Position numbers and translations under genes: made by a program
Shown: positions 25,369-33,990 of the stretch, in pieces
Position numbering within the stretch: position 1 is the first letter of the stretch
Layout of the letters: each line of letters opens with the position of its first letter
Origin: Mesonia aquimarina
GTDB taxonomy: Bacteria; Bacteroidota; Bacteroidia; Flavobacteriales; Flavobacteriaceae
Length of the DNA: 64,000 nucleotides
NCBI RefSeq assembly: GCF_003667275.1
Contig: NZ_RCNV01000007.1
Span: 1 to 64,000 of the forward strand
Reading direction: 5' to 3'
The notes under the pieces: model-generated
The model's database searches: none
What the model was told of the DNA's origin: nothing
The model's input: the letters and a program-made list of their open reading frames with translations, nothing else

Positions 25369-27336
25369 ATGATTAAAAAATCTACCATAGATCAAGTTTT
25401 TGAAACCGCTCGTGTTGAAGAAGTGATCGGAGATTTTGTTCAGTTAAAAAAATCAGGTAGTAATTATAAAGGTTTGAGTCCCTTTTCTGATGAGCGTACC
25501 CCAAGTTTTATGGTTTCTCCAGCCAAGCAAATCTGGAAGGATTTCTCCAGTGGAAAAGGAGGGAACGTAGTTGCTTTTGTGATGGAACATGAACATTTCA
25601 GTTATCCCGAAGCTATAAAATATTTAGCAAAAAAATACGGAATTGAAATTGAAGAAACTCAACAAACCGATGAAGAAAAGCAACAAGCAGACGAGCGGGA
25701 AAGTATGTTTCTTGTTAGTGAATTTGCAAAAGACTTTTTTAAGCGAATGTTGCACAAAACCGACCAAGGAAAGGCAATTGGTTTAAGTTATTTTAAAGAG
25801 CGCGGTTTTACGGCAGAAACTATTCAAAAATTTGAGTTAGGTTATTCGCCGGATACTTGGGATGCTTTAACGGCAGAGGCTTTAAAGAAAAGCTATAAAT
25901 TAGATTATCTGGAAAAAACCGGCTTAAGTATTGTAAAAGGAGAAAAACAATTCGATCGGTTTAAAGGACGTGTTATTTTTCCTATTCAATCTATGTCCGG
26001 TAGAACCCTAGGCTTTGGCGGAAGAATTTTGACAAATGATAAAAAAGCCGCTAAATATTTAAACTCTCCCGAAAGTGATATCTACCATAAAAGTAAAGTG
26101 CTTTACGGAATTTACTTTGCAAAACAAGCAATAGCAAAAGAAGACGCCTGTTATTTGGTTGAAGGTTATACTGATGTTATTCAACTTCATCAAAGCGGAA
26201 TTGAGAATGTGGTTTCTTCATCTGGAACTGCACTTACCACAGATCAAATTCGGTTAATTAGAAGATTAACTCCAAATATTACTATTCTTTTTGATGGTGA
26301 TCCTGCAGGTTTACGAGCTTCTTTACGTGGTGTAGATTTGATTTTAGAACAGGGGATGAATGTGAAGGTTTGTACTTTTCCTGAAGGTGAAGATCCCGAT
26401 AGTTTTGCAAAGAAAAATACGCAAGAAGATATAGCAGCGTACATCAATCAGCAAGCAAAAGACGTGATTAGTTTTAAAGCTTCGTTGTTAGTGGATGAAG
26501 CTAAAAACGATCCCATAAAAAAAGCGGAAGCCATTCGCGATATGGTGAGTAGTATTGCTAAAGTTCCAGATAATATTCAGCAGGAAATTTATTTGCAAGA
26601 ATGTGCGCGGATTATGGATATTTCTGAAAATGTATTATATAGTTCTTTAGCACAACTTTCAGCAAAAAACCAACGAGATCAATCAAAAAAAAGCAGACAA
26701 AACACCAAACCGCTGCAAAAAGTAGGGGAGCAGCAAAATCAAGAAACTAGACCGAAGGTAAATCAGCAATTTCAACTAGAACGAAGTATCATTAGCTTAT
26801 TATTGCGCTATGGAAATGAAGAAGATGAGTTTGAAGATTTTGTGCTAAAAGCTGATCAGGATGGAAATTTAGATCTAGAAGCAGAAACACAAAACGCAAA
26901 AGTTTATGAGAAAATTTTTCTGGATCTTCAAGAAGATGAAATTGAATTTACGCACGATGCTTTTAAAGAGTTGTATCATAAAATAATTGAAGAATATAGT
27001 ACCAATGAGCAATTAAAAATAGACGCATTTATCAATAAAGTTTCACCGGAAGAAGCTTCAGAAATGACATCCATTTTAATGGAAAGCGAGCGTGACGTGC
27101 TTCACCGATGGGATGATCAAGATATTTTTGTAAAGGACAAAAATGAGCTTGAACCGAGAGAGGTAAATGAGACTATTTTAAACTTACGTCGATTTTTGAT
27201 CAAGAAAAAAGTACAAGAATTAATGCAGCAAGTTTTAGAGCAGAAATCTACACATCATCACGAAATTCTGGTGGAAGTGAAAGAATATAAGAGTTTAGAA
27301 ATAATTATTGCTCAAAAATTAAACCGCGTTATTTAA
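25369..27336 (+). CDS. dnaG: DNA primase, zinc ligands replaced
   Basis: 655 aa from ATG 25369 (MIKKSTIDQVFETARVEEVIGDF). The 26 upstream codons hold a terminator and a promoter and are excluded. DnaG lays RNA primers on the lagging strand. The N-terminal CHC2-type domain is recognisable (GLSPFSDERTPSFMVS, then WKDFSSGKGGNVVAF). The four zinc ligands (C, H, C, C in E. coli) correspond to Ser37, Ser40, Asp58 and Ser61. The TOPRIM core has YLVEGYTDVI near 260 and ILFDGDPAGLRA near 305. The C-terminal helicase-binding region is less conserved. The stop codon overlaps the convergent nadE stop by 8 bases. Confidence 0.94.
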   Translation: MIKKSTIDQVFETARVEEVIGDFVQLKKSGSNYKGLSPFSDERTPSFMVSPAKQIWKDFSSGKGGNVVAFVMEHEHFSYPEAIKYLAKKYGIEIEETQQTDEEKQQADERESMFLVSEFAKDFFKRMLHKTDQGKAIGLSYFKERGFTAETIQKFELGYSPDTWDALTAEALKKSYKLDYLEKTGLSIVKGEKQFDRFKGRVIFPIQSMSGRTLGFGGRILTNDKKAAKYLNSPESDIYHKSKVLYGIYFAKQAIAKEDACYLVEGYTDVIQLHQSGIENVVSSSGTALTTDQIRLIRRLTPNITILFDGDPAGLRASLRGVDLILEQGMNVKVCTFPEGEDPDSFAKKNTQEDIAAYINQQAKDVISFKASLLVDEAKNDPIKKAEAIRDMVSSIAKVPDNIQQEIYLQECARIMDISENVLYSSLAQLSAKNQRDQSKKSRQNTKPLQKVGEQQNQETRPKVNQQFQLERSIISLLLRYGNEEDEFEDFVLKADQDGNLDLEAETQNAKVYEKIFLDLQEDEIEFTHDAFKELYHKIIEEYSTNEQLKIDAFINKVSPEEASEMTSILMESERDVLHRWDDQDIFVKDKNELEPREVNETILNLRRFLIKKKVQELMQQVLEQKSTHHHEILVEVKEYKSLEIIIAQKLNRVI

Positions 27337-28117
27337 ATTCATCAGGAATTTCGCAAACCGGAATTGGATTCATTTTATGCTGATTGGCACGGTTTAGTTT
27401 TTGATAGATTTTAAAAACTTCCGCTTCTCTACCCGAAAAATCTTTCGGTGTTTTTTCTAATTCATCCATTTGCATTGCCCATTCTAGTTCCGGATAAGAA
27501 GCGCCAATTTGGTCTTCATCGGTTCTGTCATCTCCCCATAAACCATCGGTTGGTTTTGCTTGCAGTATTTCTTGATTGATGTTGAGGTGTTTCGCGATTT
27601 CATAAACTTCGGTTTTTAACAAATCAGCAATCGGACTTAAATCAACACCACCATCACCATATTTTGTATAAAAACCGACCCCAAAATCTTCTACCTTATT
27701 ACCGGTTCCGGCTACTAAAAGTTTTTCTAAAGCCGCAAAATAATAAAGCGTTGTCATTCTTAAACGGGCGCGAGTGTTCGCTAACGCCATAAACCGATCT
27801 TCCTCATTTTCTACTGAAGGTAATGAAACAATAAGCTCATCAAAAACTGGGGTTAAATGCGTTGTTGTGGTTTCTACATTATTGAAATTTTCTTGTAGCC
27901 AGTTTACATGATTCACCGCACGGTTTACTTGGTTTGCCGCTTGGTGAATTGGCATTTCTACGCATAGCAACCGTAAACCTGTTTGAGCACAAAGGGTAGA
28001 AGTTACGGCAGAATCTATACCACCACTTACGCCAATAACAAAACCTTCCATGTTATTTTTTTTGGCATAATTTCTTAGCCAATCTACAATATGTTGTACT
28101 ACTTTTTCGGTTTGCAT
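27329..28117 (-). CDS. nadE: NH3-dependent NAD+ synthetase
   Basis: 262 aa from the ATG at 28117 (MQTEKVVQHIV). The upstream 13 codons of the open frame carry a -7 box and no family similarity. NadE amidates nicotinic acid adenine dinucleotide to NAD+. The ATP pyrophosphatase P-loop is GVSGGIDSAV near residue 33, and GTGNKVEDFGVGFYTKYGDGGVDL follows near 135. There is no nitrilase domain, so free ammonia is the likely nitrogen donor. It is divergent from gldB with overlapping promoters. Confidence 0.94.
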   Translation of the reverse strand: MQTEKVVQHIVDWLRNYAKKNNMEGFVIGVSGGIDSAVTSTLCAQTGLRLLCVEMPIHQAANQVNRAVNHVNWLQENFNNVETTTTHLTPVFDELIVSLPSVENEEDRFMALANTRARLRMTTLYYFAALEKLLVAGTGNKVEDFGVGFYTKYGDGGVDLSPIADLLKTEVYEIAKHLNINQEILQAKPTDGLWGDDRTDEDQIGASYPELEWAMQMDELEKTPKDFSGREAEVFKIYQKLNRANQHKMNPIPVCEIPDEFK

Positions 28118-28144
28118 GCTGTTTGTTTTTAGTTGAATTAAATT

Positions 28145-28162
28145 ACCTTTGCGCAAAAATAG
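28145..28162. promoter_or_regulatory. Overlapping divergent promoters of nadE (-) and gldB (+)
   Basis: TACCTTTG on the plus strand (28145-28152), with TTTG 20 bases upstream at 28122-28125, faces TATTTTTG on the minus strand (28155-28162). Both match TAnnTTTG. The two boxes lie around TTTGCGCAAA, so RNA polymerase can probably use only one at a time. Confidence 0.6.
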
Positions 28163-28220
28163 CGCGAAAACATAATTAATAAAAGTCTTTGGCGTTAAAC
28201 ACTTGTAAACAAATTATAGG

Positions 28221-29186
28221 ATGTTAAAAAAAATACTGTTCATTTTTGTTTTGATGCTTTTTTGGGCTTGCCAAAAGGAAAATAAATTAGAACAAGAAAT
28301 AGCTAAAATTCCTGTTGAATTTCAAGTTGAGCGCTTTGAGGAAAAATTTGCTTCGTTAAATCAAGAAAATTTACCAGAACTTAAACGCGAATATCCTTTT
28401 TTATTTCCGCAGCAATTTGCCGATTCTATATGGATTAAGAAGAAAAATGATACGGTTCAGCAAGCCTTAAGTAGAGAGGTGAAAAAAGCATTTCCCGATT
28501 TTGTTGAACAAAAAAAAGAGCTAAAAAAATTATTTCAGCATTTAAAATTTTATTTTTCAGCTTTTGAAACACCTCGCGTAATCACCATCACTTCAGATGT
28601 AGATTATACTAATAAAATTGTGTTAGCCGATAGTCTGCTGCTTATTTCGTTAGATAATTATTTAGGTCCGGAACACCGTTTTTATACCGGAATTGCAGAA
28701 TATATTCATGCCGATTTTAGAAAAGAACAACTCATTCCTGATATTGCTTTTACTTATGCAAAGCAATTGGTGCCACAAGCGCGTTCTAGAATGTTGTTAG
28801 CTTCAATGATTTATTACGGGAAAATTCATTACGTTTCACAAAAATTATTACCTAAAACTTCTAAAGCTGAAATTTTAAGCTATTCTTCTGAAGAGTTGAC
28901 TTGGGCAGAAAAAAATGAAGAACAGGTTTGGCGTTATTTTATTGAACGCGAACTTCTGTACGAAACAGATGGTAAGTTAAAGCAAAACTTTATTAATATT
29001 TCTCCTTTCACAAAATTTGGCTTAGCATTAGACAGTAAAAGTCCGCCACAATTAGGACAGTATATAGGTTTTCAAATTGTTAATCAGTTTATGGAAAAAA
29101 ATCCTGAAGTAAGCCTTAAAAAATTACTAAGTCTTGATGCTGAACAAATTTTTGATAAGTCTAATTACAAACCAAAACGCAATTAA
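28221..29186 (+). CDS. gldB: Gliding-motility lipoprotein GldB
   Basis: 321 aa. Lipoprotein signal with a lipobox ending LFWAC and KENK after the cysteine. Conserved GldB features include PVEFQVERFEEKF near 35, EYPFLFPQQFADSIW near 57 and LIPDIAFTYAKQLVP near 175. The immediately following gene is gldC, as in Flavobacterium johnsoniae, which confirms the call. GldB is a membrane-anchored protein needed for gliding and for the T9SS-linked motility machinery; its biochemical role is not established. Confidence 0.92.
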   Translation: MLKKILFIFVLMLFWACQKENKLEQEIAKIPVEFQVERFEEKFASLNQENLPELKREYPFLFPQQFADSIWIKKKNDTVQQALSREVKKAFPDFVEQKKELKKLFQHLKFYFSAFETPRVITITSDVDYTNKIVLADSLLLISLDNYLGPEHRFYTGIAEYIHADFRKEQLIPDIAFTYAKQLVPQARSRMLLASMIYYGKIHYVSQKLLPKTSKAEILSYSSEELTWAEKNEEQVWRYFIERELLYETDGKLKQNFINISPFTKFGLALDSKSPPQLGQYIGFQIVNQFMEKNPEVSLKKLLSLDAEQIFDKSNYKPKRN

Positions 29187-29528
29187 ATGAGCAATTCAAC
29201 AAAAAAATCTGAAATAAAAATACAAGTAGAAGTAGACGAAAATAATGTGCCGGAAAATTTAAATTGGAGTGCACAAGACGGTGGAATACAAAATGAAGAA
29301 GCAAAAGCTATGCTACTTTCGTTATGGGATAATAAAGCGCAAGAAACATTACGAATTGATTTGTGGACAAAAGATATGCCTGTAGATGAAATGAAATTAT
29401 TTTTTCATCAAACTTTAGTGGCGATGAGTGATACTTTTTATCGCGCCACGGAAGACGAAAAAATGATGGAAACCATGAAAGATTTTTGTGATTATTTTGC
29501 AGATAAATTAGACTTAAAAAAGCAATAG
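29187..29528 (+). CDS. gldC: Gliding-motility protein GldC
   Basis: 113 aa, cytosolic with no signal peptide. It starts directly after the gldB stop (TAAATG). Sequence features of GldC are present: IKIQVEVDENNVPENLNWSA, EEAKAMLLSLWDNK and TLRIDLWTKDMPVDEMKLFF. In F. johnsoniae loss of GldC reduces gliding. No enzymatic motif is seen. Confidence 0.92.
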   Translation: MSNSTKKSEIKIQVEVDENNVPENLNWSAQDGGIQNEEAKAMLLSLWDNKAQETLRIDLWTKDMPVDEMKLFFHQTLVAMSDTFYRATEDEKMMETMKDFCDYFADKLDLKKQ

Positions 29529-29529
29529 G

Positions 29530-29892
29530 CTGAGCGAGTTACTCTTTATATATAATGCAAGAAAAAGTGATTCTGCTTTAGCAGAAAGTCTTCATAAATT
29601 ATTGAATCCAAAAAGTTATGCGTGTAATTTGTGTAGTTTAACGCATGGCTTTTTTACTGAAAAAAAGAAATGGAAAAATTTTAAGAAAGCGCATAAGTCT
29701 ATAGAGATGCACTTTTTACACGCTGATGAATTTCAAAAAGAATATGCATCAAAGTTTGGTTATAAATTTGATTTTCCGATTGTATTAGAAAAAACCGGTT
29801 ACGAATTGGAAGTTTTTGTTTCTACCAAAGAATTAAATGAAATTAAAAACCTAGAAGAATTAATTGAGCTGATAGAATTTCGGCTAAATTAA
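29530..29892 (+). CDS. Small CxxC protein, possible CTG start
   Basis: About 120 aa if started at CTG 29530 (LSELLFIYNARKSDSALAESLH). The only conventional start, TTG at 29602, would remove a conserved-looking first strand and helix. The frame has no ATG, GTG or TTG between the upstream stop (29515) and 29602. A CxxC lies in YACNLCSLTHG, followed by FHADEFQKEYA-like and PIVLEKTG segments, suggesting a small thioredoxin-like alpha/beta fold. The function is unknown. It follows gldC by one base and is probably in that operon. Confidence 0.6.
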   Translation: MSELLFIYNARKSDSALAESLHKLLNPKSYACNLCSLTHGFFTEKKKWKNFKKAHKSIEMHFLHADEFQKEYASKFGYKFDFPIVLEKTGYELEVFVSTKELNEIKNLEELIELIEFRLN

Positions 29893-29894
29893 TT

Positions 29895-30563
29895 TTATTG
29901 GGATTTAGGAATTAGAGAGGACCAATTTTCTGGATTTAATATACTCTTTAAAATACCTCCATATTCTCCATTTCTTATTAATGTTTTTCCACTTGGTTTA
30001 ATTATAGCAAAACTGCCGCATAAAGTGGGTTTATCAAAAATGAGATTTCTGAGTATATTTGCTTTATCGCTATATAATGTAGGGAATTTACCTCTTTTTT
30101 CAAAGGTTATATTTTTATCGTAAAACATTAGAACAATTATATTAGGATTTTGTTTTTCAATTTTCTTTTTAAATCTTCTGTTTCTATTTCTCATTTCTCT
30201 GGCTCCTCTAGCACTGTAATTATTTGTAGAGCTTTTAGAGCATAAATCATTATAATAAGTGTATGAAATAAAAAAGGTAGTATTTTTAGGATATTTTTTT
30301 TGAGTTATTTTTTCAAAATGTTGCTTAAAATAATCGTAGTTAAGTTTCTTTTGTTGATACAGGCCTTTTAATAATCTGCAAACTCGAACAGTATCGGTAG
30401 AATAAAAATCCCAACGAACCAATTTATTTTCTTTATCTCGCCATCTGTGTTGAAAAACATCTTCCCTAATAGCTTCATTGTATTCATTTAAGTATAATCT
30501 TTTCTGTTGGGAAATCGCAGAAAATGAAATACAAAAGAATATTAGTAATAATGAAATTCGCAT
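29895..30563 (-). CDS. Secreted protein of unknown function
   Basis: 222 aa. The signal peptide is a hydrophobic stretch ending FSAISQQ. The body is basic, with RHRWRDKENKLVRWDF-like content and many Tyr, and contains GKFPTLYSDKA and GSFAIIKPSGKTLIR. No known domain is recognised. It is convergent with the CxxC gene, two bases apart. Upstream a minus-strand TATATTTA (30581-30588) is a possible -7 box. Confidence 0.55.
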   Translation of the reverse strand: MRISLLLIFFCISFSAISQQKRLYLNEYNEAIREDVFQHRWRDKENKLVRWDFYSTDTVRVCRLLKGLYQQKKLNYDYFKQHFEKITQKKYPKNTTFFISYTYYNDLCSKSSTNNYSARGAREMRNRNRRFKKKIEKQNPNIIVLMFYDKNITFEKRGKFPTLYSDKANILRNLIFDKPTLCGSFAIIKPSGKTLIRNGEYGGILKSILNPENWSSLIPKSQ

Positions 30564-30658
30564 CTTATTTTTTTATATATTAAATATAGTTATAAAAAAG
30601 TAGCAATGCAAAAAGTGAGAAGGTGATATTTTTAATCCTAGATTTAAATATCAAATAC

Positions 30659-31258
30659 CTATTCCAAACTTGTATTAATTTCTTCAATATAATTCAATAC
30701 TTCGTCGCGACCTAATTCTTTGCTTGATGAGGTAATAAAATGTGGAGGAACTTCTTCCCAAGTTTCTAGTAATTTAGCAGCATATTGCTCAATATTATTT
30801 TCTAGCACTTTGGGTTTTAATTTATCTGCTTTTGTGAAAATAATGCCAAAGGGTAGCCCTTTTTCGCCTAACCATTGCATAAATTCTAAGTCAATTTTTT
30901 GTGGCTCATGCCGAGCATCTACTAGCACAAAAGCGCAAACCAATTGTGGGCGATTTAGAAAATAATCAGTGATAAATTTTTGAAAGGTTTTTTTTGCTTT
31001 CTTGCTAACTCGAGCATAACCATAACCTGGTAAATCAACTAAATGCCAATTTTTATTGATTAAAAAATGATTTATGAGTTGTGTTTTTCCTGGTCTGCCA
31101 GAAGTTTTTGCCAAACTTTTTCGTTTGGTAAGCATATTAATCAACGAAGATTTACCAACATTACTTCTACCAATAAAAGCATACTCCGGTAATTTACTTT
31201 TAGGACATTTGCTAACGTCACTATTGCTAACTACAAACTCAGCTGAATTAATTTGCAT
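30659..31258 (-). CDS. engB: Ribosome biogenesis GTPase EngB (YihA/YsxC)
   Basis: 199 aa. TRAFAC-class GTPase used in 50S subunit assembly. G1 is [12 protein letters not shown] near 31, G2 around the [13 protein letters not shown] region, G3 DLPGYGYA near 75 and G4 TKADK near 140, with S-S-S-K near the C-terminus as G5. It lies three bases after the alpha/beta hydrolase gene and is expressed with it. Confidence 0.95.
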   Translation of the reverse strand: MQINSAEFVVSNSDVSKCPKSKLPEYAFIGRSNVGKSSLINMLTKRKSLAKTSGRPGKTQLINHFLINKNWHLVDLPGYGYARVSKKAKKTFQKFITDYFLNRPQLVCAFVLVDARHEPQKIDLEFMQWLGEKGLPFGIIFTKADKLKPKVLENNIEQYAAKLLETWEEVPPHFITSSSKELGRDEVLNYIEEINTSLE

Positions 31259-31261
31259 AGT

Positions 31262-32029
31262 TTATAATTTTCGGTTAACAAGCCATTTATATAGAAGCTC
31301 ATTAAATTCTTCAGGATGCTCCATCATTGCCGCATGGCCACATTTATCTATCCAATATAAATTAGCATTGGGTAATAAACGTTCAAAGTCTTCGGCAACT
31401 TCAGGCGGAGTTACATTATCTTGTTTCCCCCATATAATACAAGTTGGGGTGTGCATTCTAGGTAAATCTTTTGCCATATTGTGCCTAATCGCACTTTTAG
31501 CAATAGCAAGTGTGCGTATTAATTTATTTCTATCGTTTACTGTTTCGTAAACATCGTCAACAATTTCTTTGGTAGCAACTTGGGGATCATAAAAAACATT
31601 TTCAGCTTTTTTTCTGATGTACTCGTAATCGCCTCGTTTAGGATAGCTTTCTCCCATAGCACTTTCATAAAGACCTGAGCTTCCTGTGATTACAAGTCCG
31701 GTGATTATTTCAGGGTAAAGTTTAGTAGTGAGAAGTGCGATATGACCTCCAAGCGAATTTCCTAATAAAATGACGCCTTTATATTGTTTATGATCTATAA
31801 ACTCTTTGATGTATTTTGCAAAATTACCTACACTTGTTTTTAACAATGACATCGTGTAAAGCGGTAACTCAGGAATAACAATTTTATAGCCTTTTTCAGG
31901 AAAAAAATTTGCTACCCCGTCAAAATTACTCAAGCCACCCATCAATCCGTGCAGGATGATGATAGGAGTGCCTTCTCCTATTTCAATGTACTTGAATTTT
32001 CCGTCTTTTTTAATTTCTTTCTTCATCAA
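31262..32029 (-). CDS. Alpha/beta hydrolase
   Basis: 255 aa, no signal peptide. The catalytic triad is visible: nucleophile Ser in LLGNSLGGHIAL near 92, Asp in IIWGKQDNVTPP near 205 and His in CGHAAMMEHP near 235. An oxyanion segment ILHGLMGGLSNF lies near 27. A cap region spans about 130-180. The substrate is unknown. First gene of a two-gene operon with engB. Confidence 0.87.
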   Translation of the reverse strand: MMKKEIKKDGKFKYIEIGEGTPIIILHGLMGGLSNFDGVANFFPEKGYKIVIPELPLYTMSLLKTSVGNFAKYIKEFIDHKQYKGVILLGNSLGGHIALLTTKLYPEIITGLVITGSSGLYESAMGESYPKRGDYEYIRKKAENVFYDPQVATKEIVDDVYETVNDRNKLIRTLAIAKSAIRHNMAKDLPRMHTPTCIIWGKQDNVTPPEVAEDFERLLPNANLYWIDKCGHAAMMEHPEEFNELLYKWLVNRKL

Positions 32030-32051
32030 TAAATCTTGCGGTTAGCAAACG

Positions 32052-32059
32052 CAAATATA
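32052..32059 (-). promoter_or_regulatory. Promoter, -7 box, of the hydrolase-engB operon
   Basis: The minus strand reads TATATTTG, a full TAnnTTTG match, 22 bases before the ATG at 32029. Confidence 0.6.
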
Positions 32060-32252
32060 GATATAATTGTACAAGTATAGGTATTTTTCGGCAAACCTAA
32101 TTCTTAATCTATCAGCAAAGTTCAATTTTAGAGCAAATACTATTGTTGAAAACTAAAGCGCTTTTTCCTCCCACATTTAATCACCTATCCTGCAAAAGGC
32201 TTAGGGTTAATTCCTCATAATTAAAAAGTTGAGTTGGGGAAAACTTATCAAC

Positions 32253-32282
32253 AAAGTGGAAGAATGTGGTAAAAAGTGGTAA
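32253..32282 (+). promoter_or_regulatory. MraZ-box-like operator of the dcw cluster
   Basis: Three direct GTGG repeats start at 32256, 32266 and 32276, exactly 10 bases apart, in the contexts AAAGTGGA, AATGTGGT and AAAGTGGT. A further TTGGGGA is near 32235. MraZ proteins are known to bind tandem TGGG- or AAAGTG-type repeats with this helical spacing in front of their own gene. The repeats overlap the expected -33 region of the promoter at 32292, so binding would repress. Confidence 0.75.
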
Positions 32283-32291
32283 AATTTTCAA

Positions 32292-32299
32292 TATATTTG
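32292..32299 (+). promoter_or_regulatory. Promoter, -7 box, of the dcw cluster
   Basis: TATATTTG, a full TAnnTTTG match, 17 bases before the mraZ ATG at 32317. It rules out the longer open frame starting at 32266. Confidence 0.65.
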
Positions 32300-32316
32300 A
32301 ACATAGAATTAAAGAG

Positions 32317-32787
32317 ATGATTAATTTAATCGGTACATATGAATGTAAAATTGACGCAAAGGGCAGGTTGTTGTTGCCTTCAGCGTTAAAAAAGCAATTG
32401 TTGCCGATGCTTGAGAAAGGTTTTGTGTTAAAGCGAAGCGTTTTTCAAGAGTGTTTAGAGTTGTACCCAATGAGTGAATGGGAAGTGCTGATGAAAAGGG
32501 TGAATAAACTAAATCGATTTAAGAAAAAGAACAATGATTTTATACGTCGATTTACAGCTGGCGTAAAGATGATTGAAGTAGATGGGAATGGTCGCTTATT
32601 GGTGCCTAAAGACTTGTATGCTTTTGCCGGACTACAAAAAGAATTGGTGCTTTCATCGGCTATTAATATTGTTGAAATTTGGGATAAAAGTAAATATGAA
32701 TCAGCTATTGAAGATGCAACAGATGATTTTGCAGAACTGGCTGAAGAAGTAATGGGAGACTTAGATGAACAATCAGAATTATCATAA
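32317..32787 (+). CDS. mraZ: Transcriptional regulator MraZ
   Basis: 156 aa from ATG 32317 (MINLIGTYECKIDAKGRLLLP). Two AbrB-like double-psi barrel repeats are visible: the first with DAKGRLLLPSALKKQL (about 11-26), the second with DGNGRLLVPKDLYAFAGL (about 90-107). MraZ is a multimeric repressor of the dcw cluster that binds tandem repeats upstream of its own gene; matching repeats are present at 32253-32282. Seventeen codons upstream are excluded because they contain operator and promoter. It overlaps rsmH by 23 bases. Confidence 0.95.
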   Translation: MINLIGTYECKIDAKGRLLLPSALKKQLLPMLEKGFVLKRSVFQECLELYPMSEWEVLMKRVNKLNRFKKKNNDFIRRFTAGVKMIEVDGNGRLLVPKDLYAFAGLQKELVLSSAINIVEIWDKSKYESAIEDATDDFAELAEEVMGDLDEQSELS

Positions 32788-33670
32788 ACCGGTCTTGTTG
32801 AAAGAAACTGTTGAAGGTTTGGCAATCAAACCTTCAGGAGTCTATGTGGATGTGACTTTTGGTGGTGGAGGTCATTCTGCTGAAATTTTAAAACAATTAA
32901 ATCCTGACGGGAAATTGTTTGCTTTTGATCAGGATAAAGATGCACAACAAAACGCATTTAAAGATGATCGTTTTACATTGATTCCTGAGAATTTTCGTTT
33001 CATTAAGCGTTTTCTTCGTTTACACGGGATAAGAAAAGTAGATGGAATCTTAGGGGATTTTGGAGTTTCTTCTCATCAGTTTGATGTGGCAGAACGTGGT
33101 TTTTCAACGCGTTTTGATGCAAAATTGGACATGCGGATGAATCAAAATGATCAATTGAGTGCTTATGAGGTGATCAATGATTATAGTGAAGCGCAATTAA
33201 AGTCGCTCTTTTATGAATATGGCGAATTGAAAAATTCTCCAAAATTGGCTAGAACAATTGTTTTAGCAAGAAAAGAATCGCCAATAAAAACAGGGGATGA
33301 ATTGCAAAAATTGTTAACTCCTTTACTGTTTAAAGGGAAGGAGTTTAAAATTTTAGCGCAGATTTATCAGGCAATTCGTATTGAAGTTAATCAAGAAATA
33401 GAAGCGCTGAAATCATTTTTAATACAAACCGATCAATTATTAGAAAAAGGAGGTAGATTAAGCTTAATTTCCTATCATTCGCTAGAAGATCGTTTGGTGA
33501 AGCGCTACATAAGAAGTGGTTTGTTTGAGGGGCAACCGGAAAAGGATTTCTACGGTAATATTTCTGTTCCGTTTAAAAAAGTTGGAAAATTAATAAAGCC
33601 TACTACAGAAGAAATTAAAGAAAACAACCGCGCACGAAGTGCGAGACTTCGCGTTGCTGAAAAATTATAA
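32765..33670 (+). CDS. rsmH: 16S rRNA (cytosine-1402-N4) methyltransferase
   Basis: 301 aa. RsmH (MraW) methylates N4 of C1402 in the ribosomal P site. SAM-binding loop DVTFGGGGHSAEIL (about 29-42), GILGDFGVSSHQ near 95, and SYHSLEDRLVKRY near 236 are present, with the C-terminal NNRARSARLRVAEK. Second gene of the dcw cluster; it starts inside mraZ. Confidence 0.96.
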   Translation: MNNQNYHKPVLLKETVEGLAIKPSGVYVDVTFGGGGHSAEILKQLNPDGKLFAFDQDKDAQQNAFKDDRFTLIPENFRFIKRFLRLHGIRKVDGILGDFGVSSHQFDVAERGFSTRFDAKLDMRMNQNDQLSAYEVINDYSEAQLKSLFYEYGELKNSPKLARTIVLARKESPIKTGDELQKLLTPLLFKGKEFKILAQIYQAIRIEVNQEIEALKSFLIQTDQLLEKGGRLSLISYHSLEDRLVKRYIRSGLFEGQPEKDFYGNISVPFKKVGKLIKPTTEEIKENNRARSARLRVAEKL

Positions 33671-33672
33671 AG

Positions 33673-33984
33673 ATGAAAAAGGGAGTTTATGATTTTTTGA
33701 AGGGTAAATTTTTAATTCACGATGATGCCATGAAAAATTGGCGCTTCATTTTATTCTGCACGTTTTTGGCAATTATTATGATTGCTTGCTCTCATCAAGC
33801 AGAGCGAAAAGTTCATAAAATCGCTAAAATGAATAAAGAAGTTCGAGAGCTTAGAAGTGAGTTTGTAGATACAAAAAAACGCTTGATGCAAATGAAAATG
33901 GAGTCAAGTATCACTAAAAAATTAAGTGGCAGCGGAGTTACTCCATCAAATGTACCGCCACAAAAAATAATCATTCTTCGATAA
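33673..33984 (+). CDS. ftsL: FtsL-like division protein
   Basis: 103 aa bitopic membrane protein: a short cytoplasmic N-terminus, one TM at about 25-42 (FILFCTFLAIIMIAC), then a coiled coil (KMNKEVRELRSEFVDTKKR) in the periplasm. Sequence identity to known FtsL is low by nature. Position between rsmH and the division PBP, size and topology support the call. It would link FtsQ to the septal synthase complex. Confidence 0.85.
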   Translation: MKKGVYDFLKGKFLIHDDAMKNWRFILFCTFLAIIMIACSHQAERKVHKIAKMNKEVRELRSEFVDTKKRLMQMKMESSITKKLSGSGVTPSNVPPQKIIILR

Positions 33985-33990
33985 TACCAT

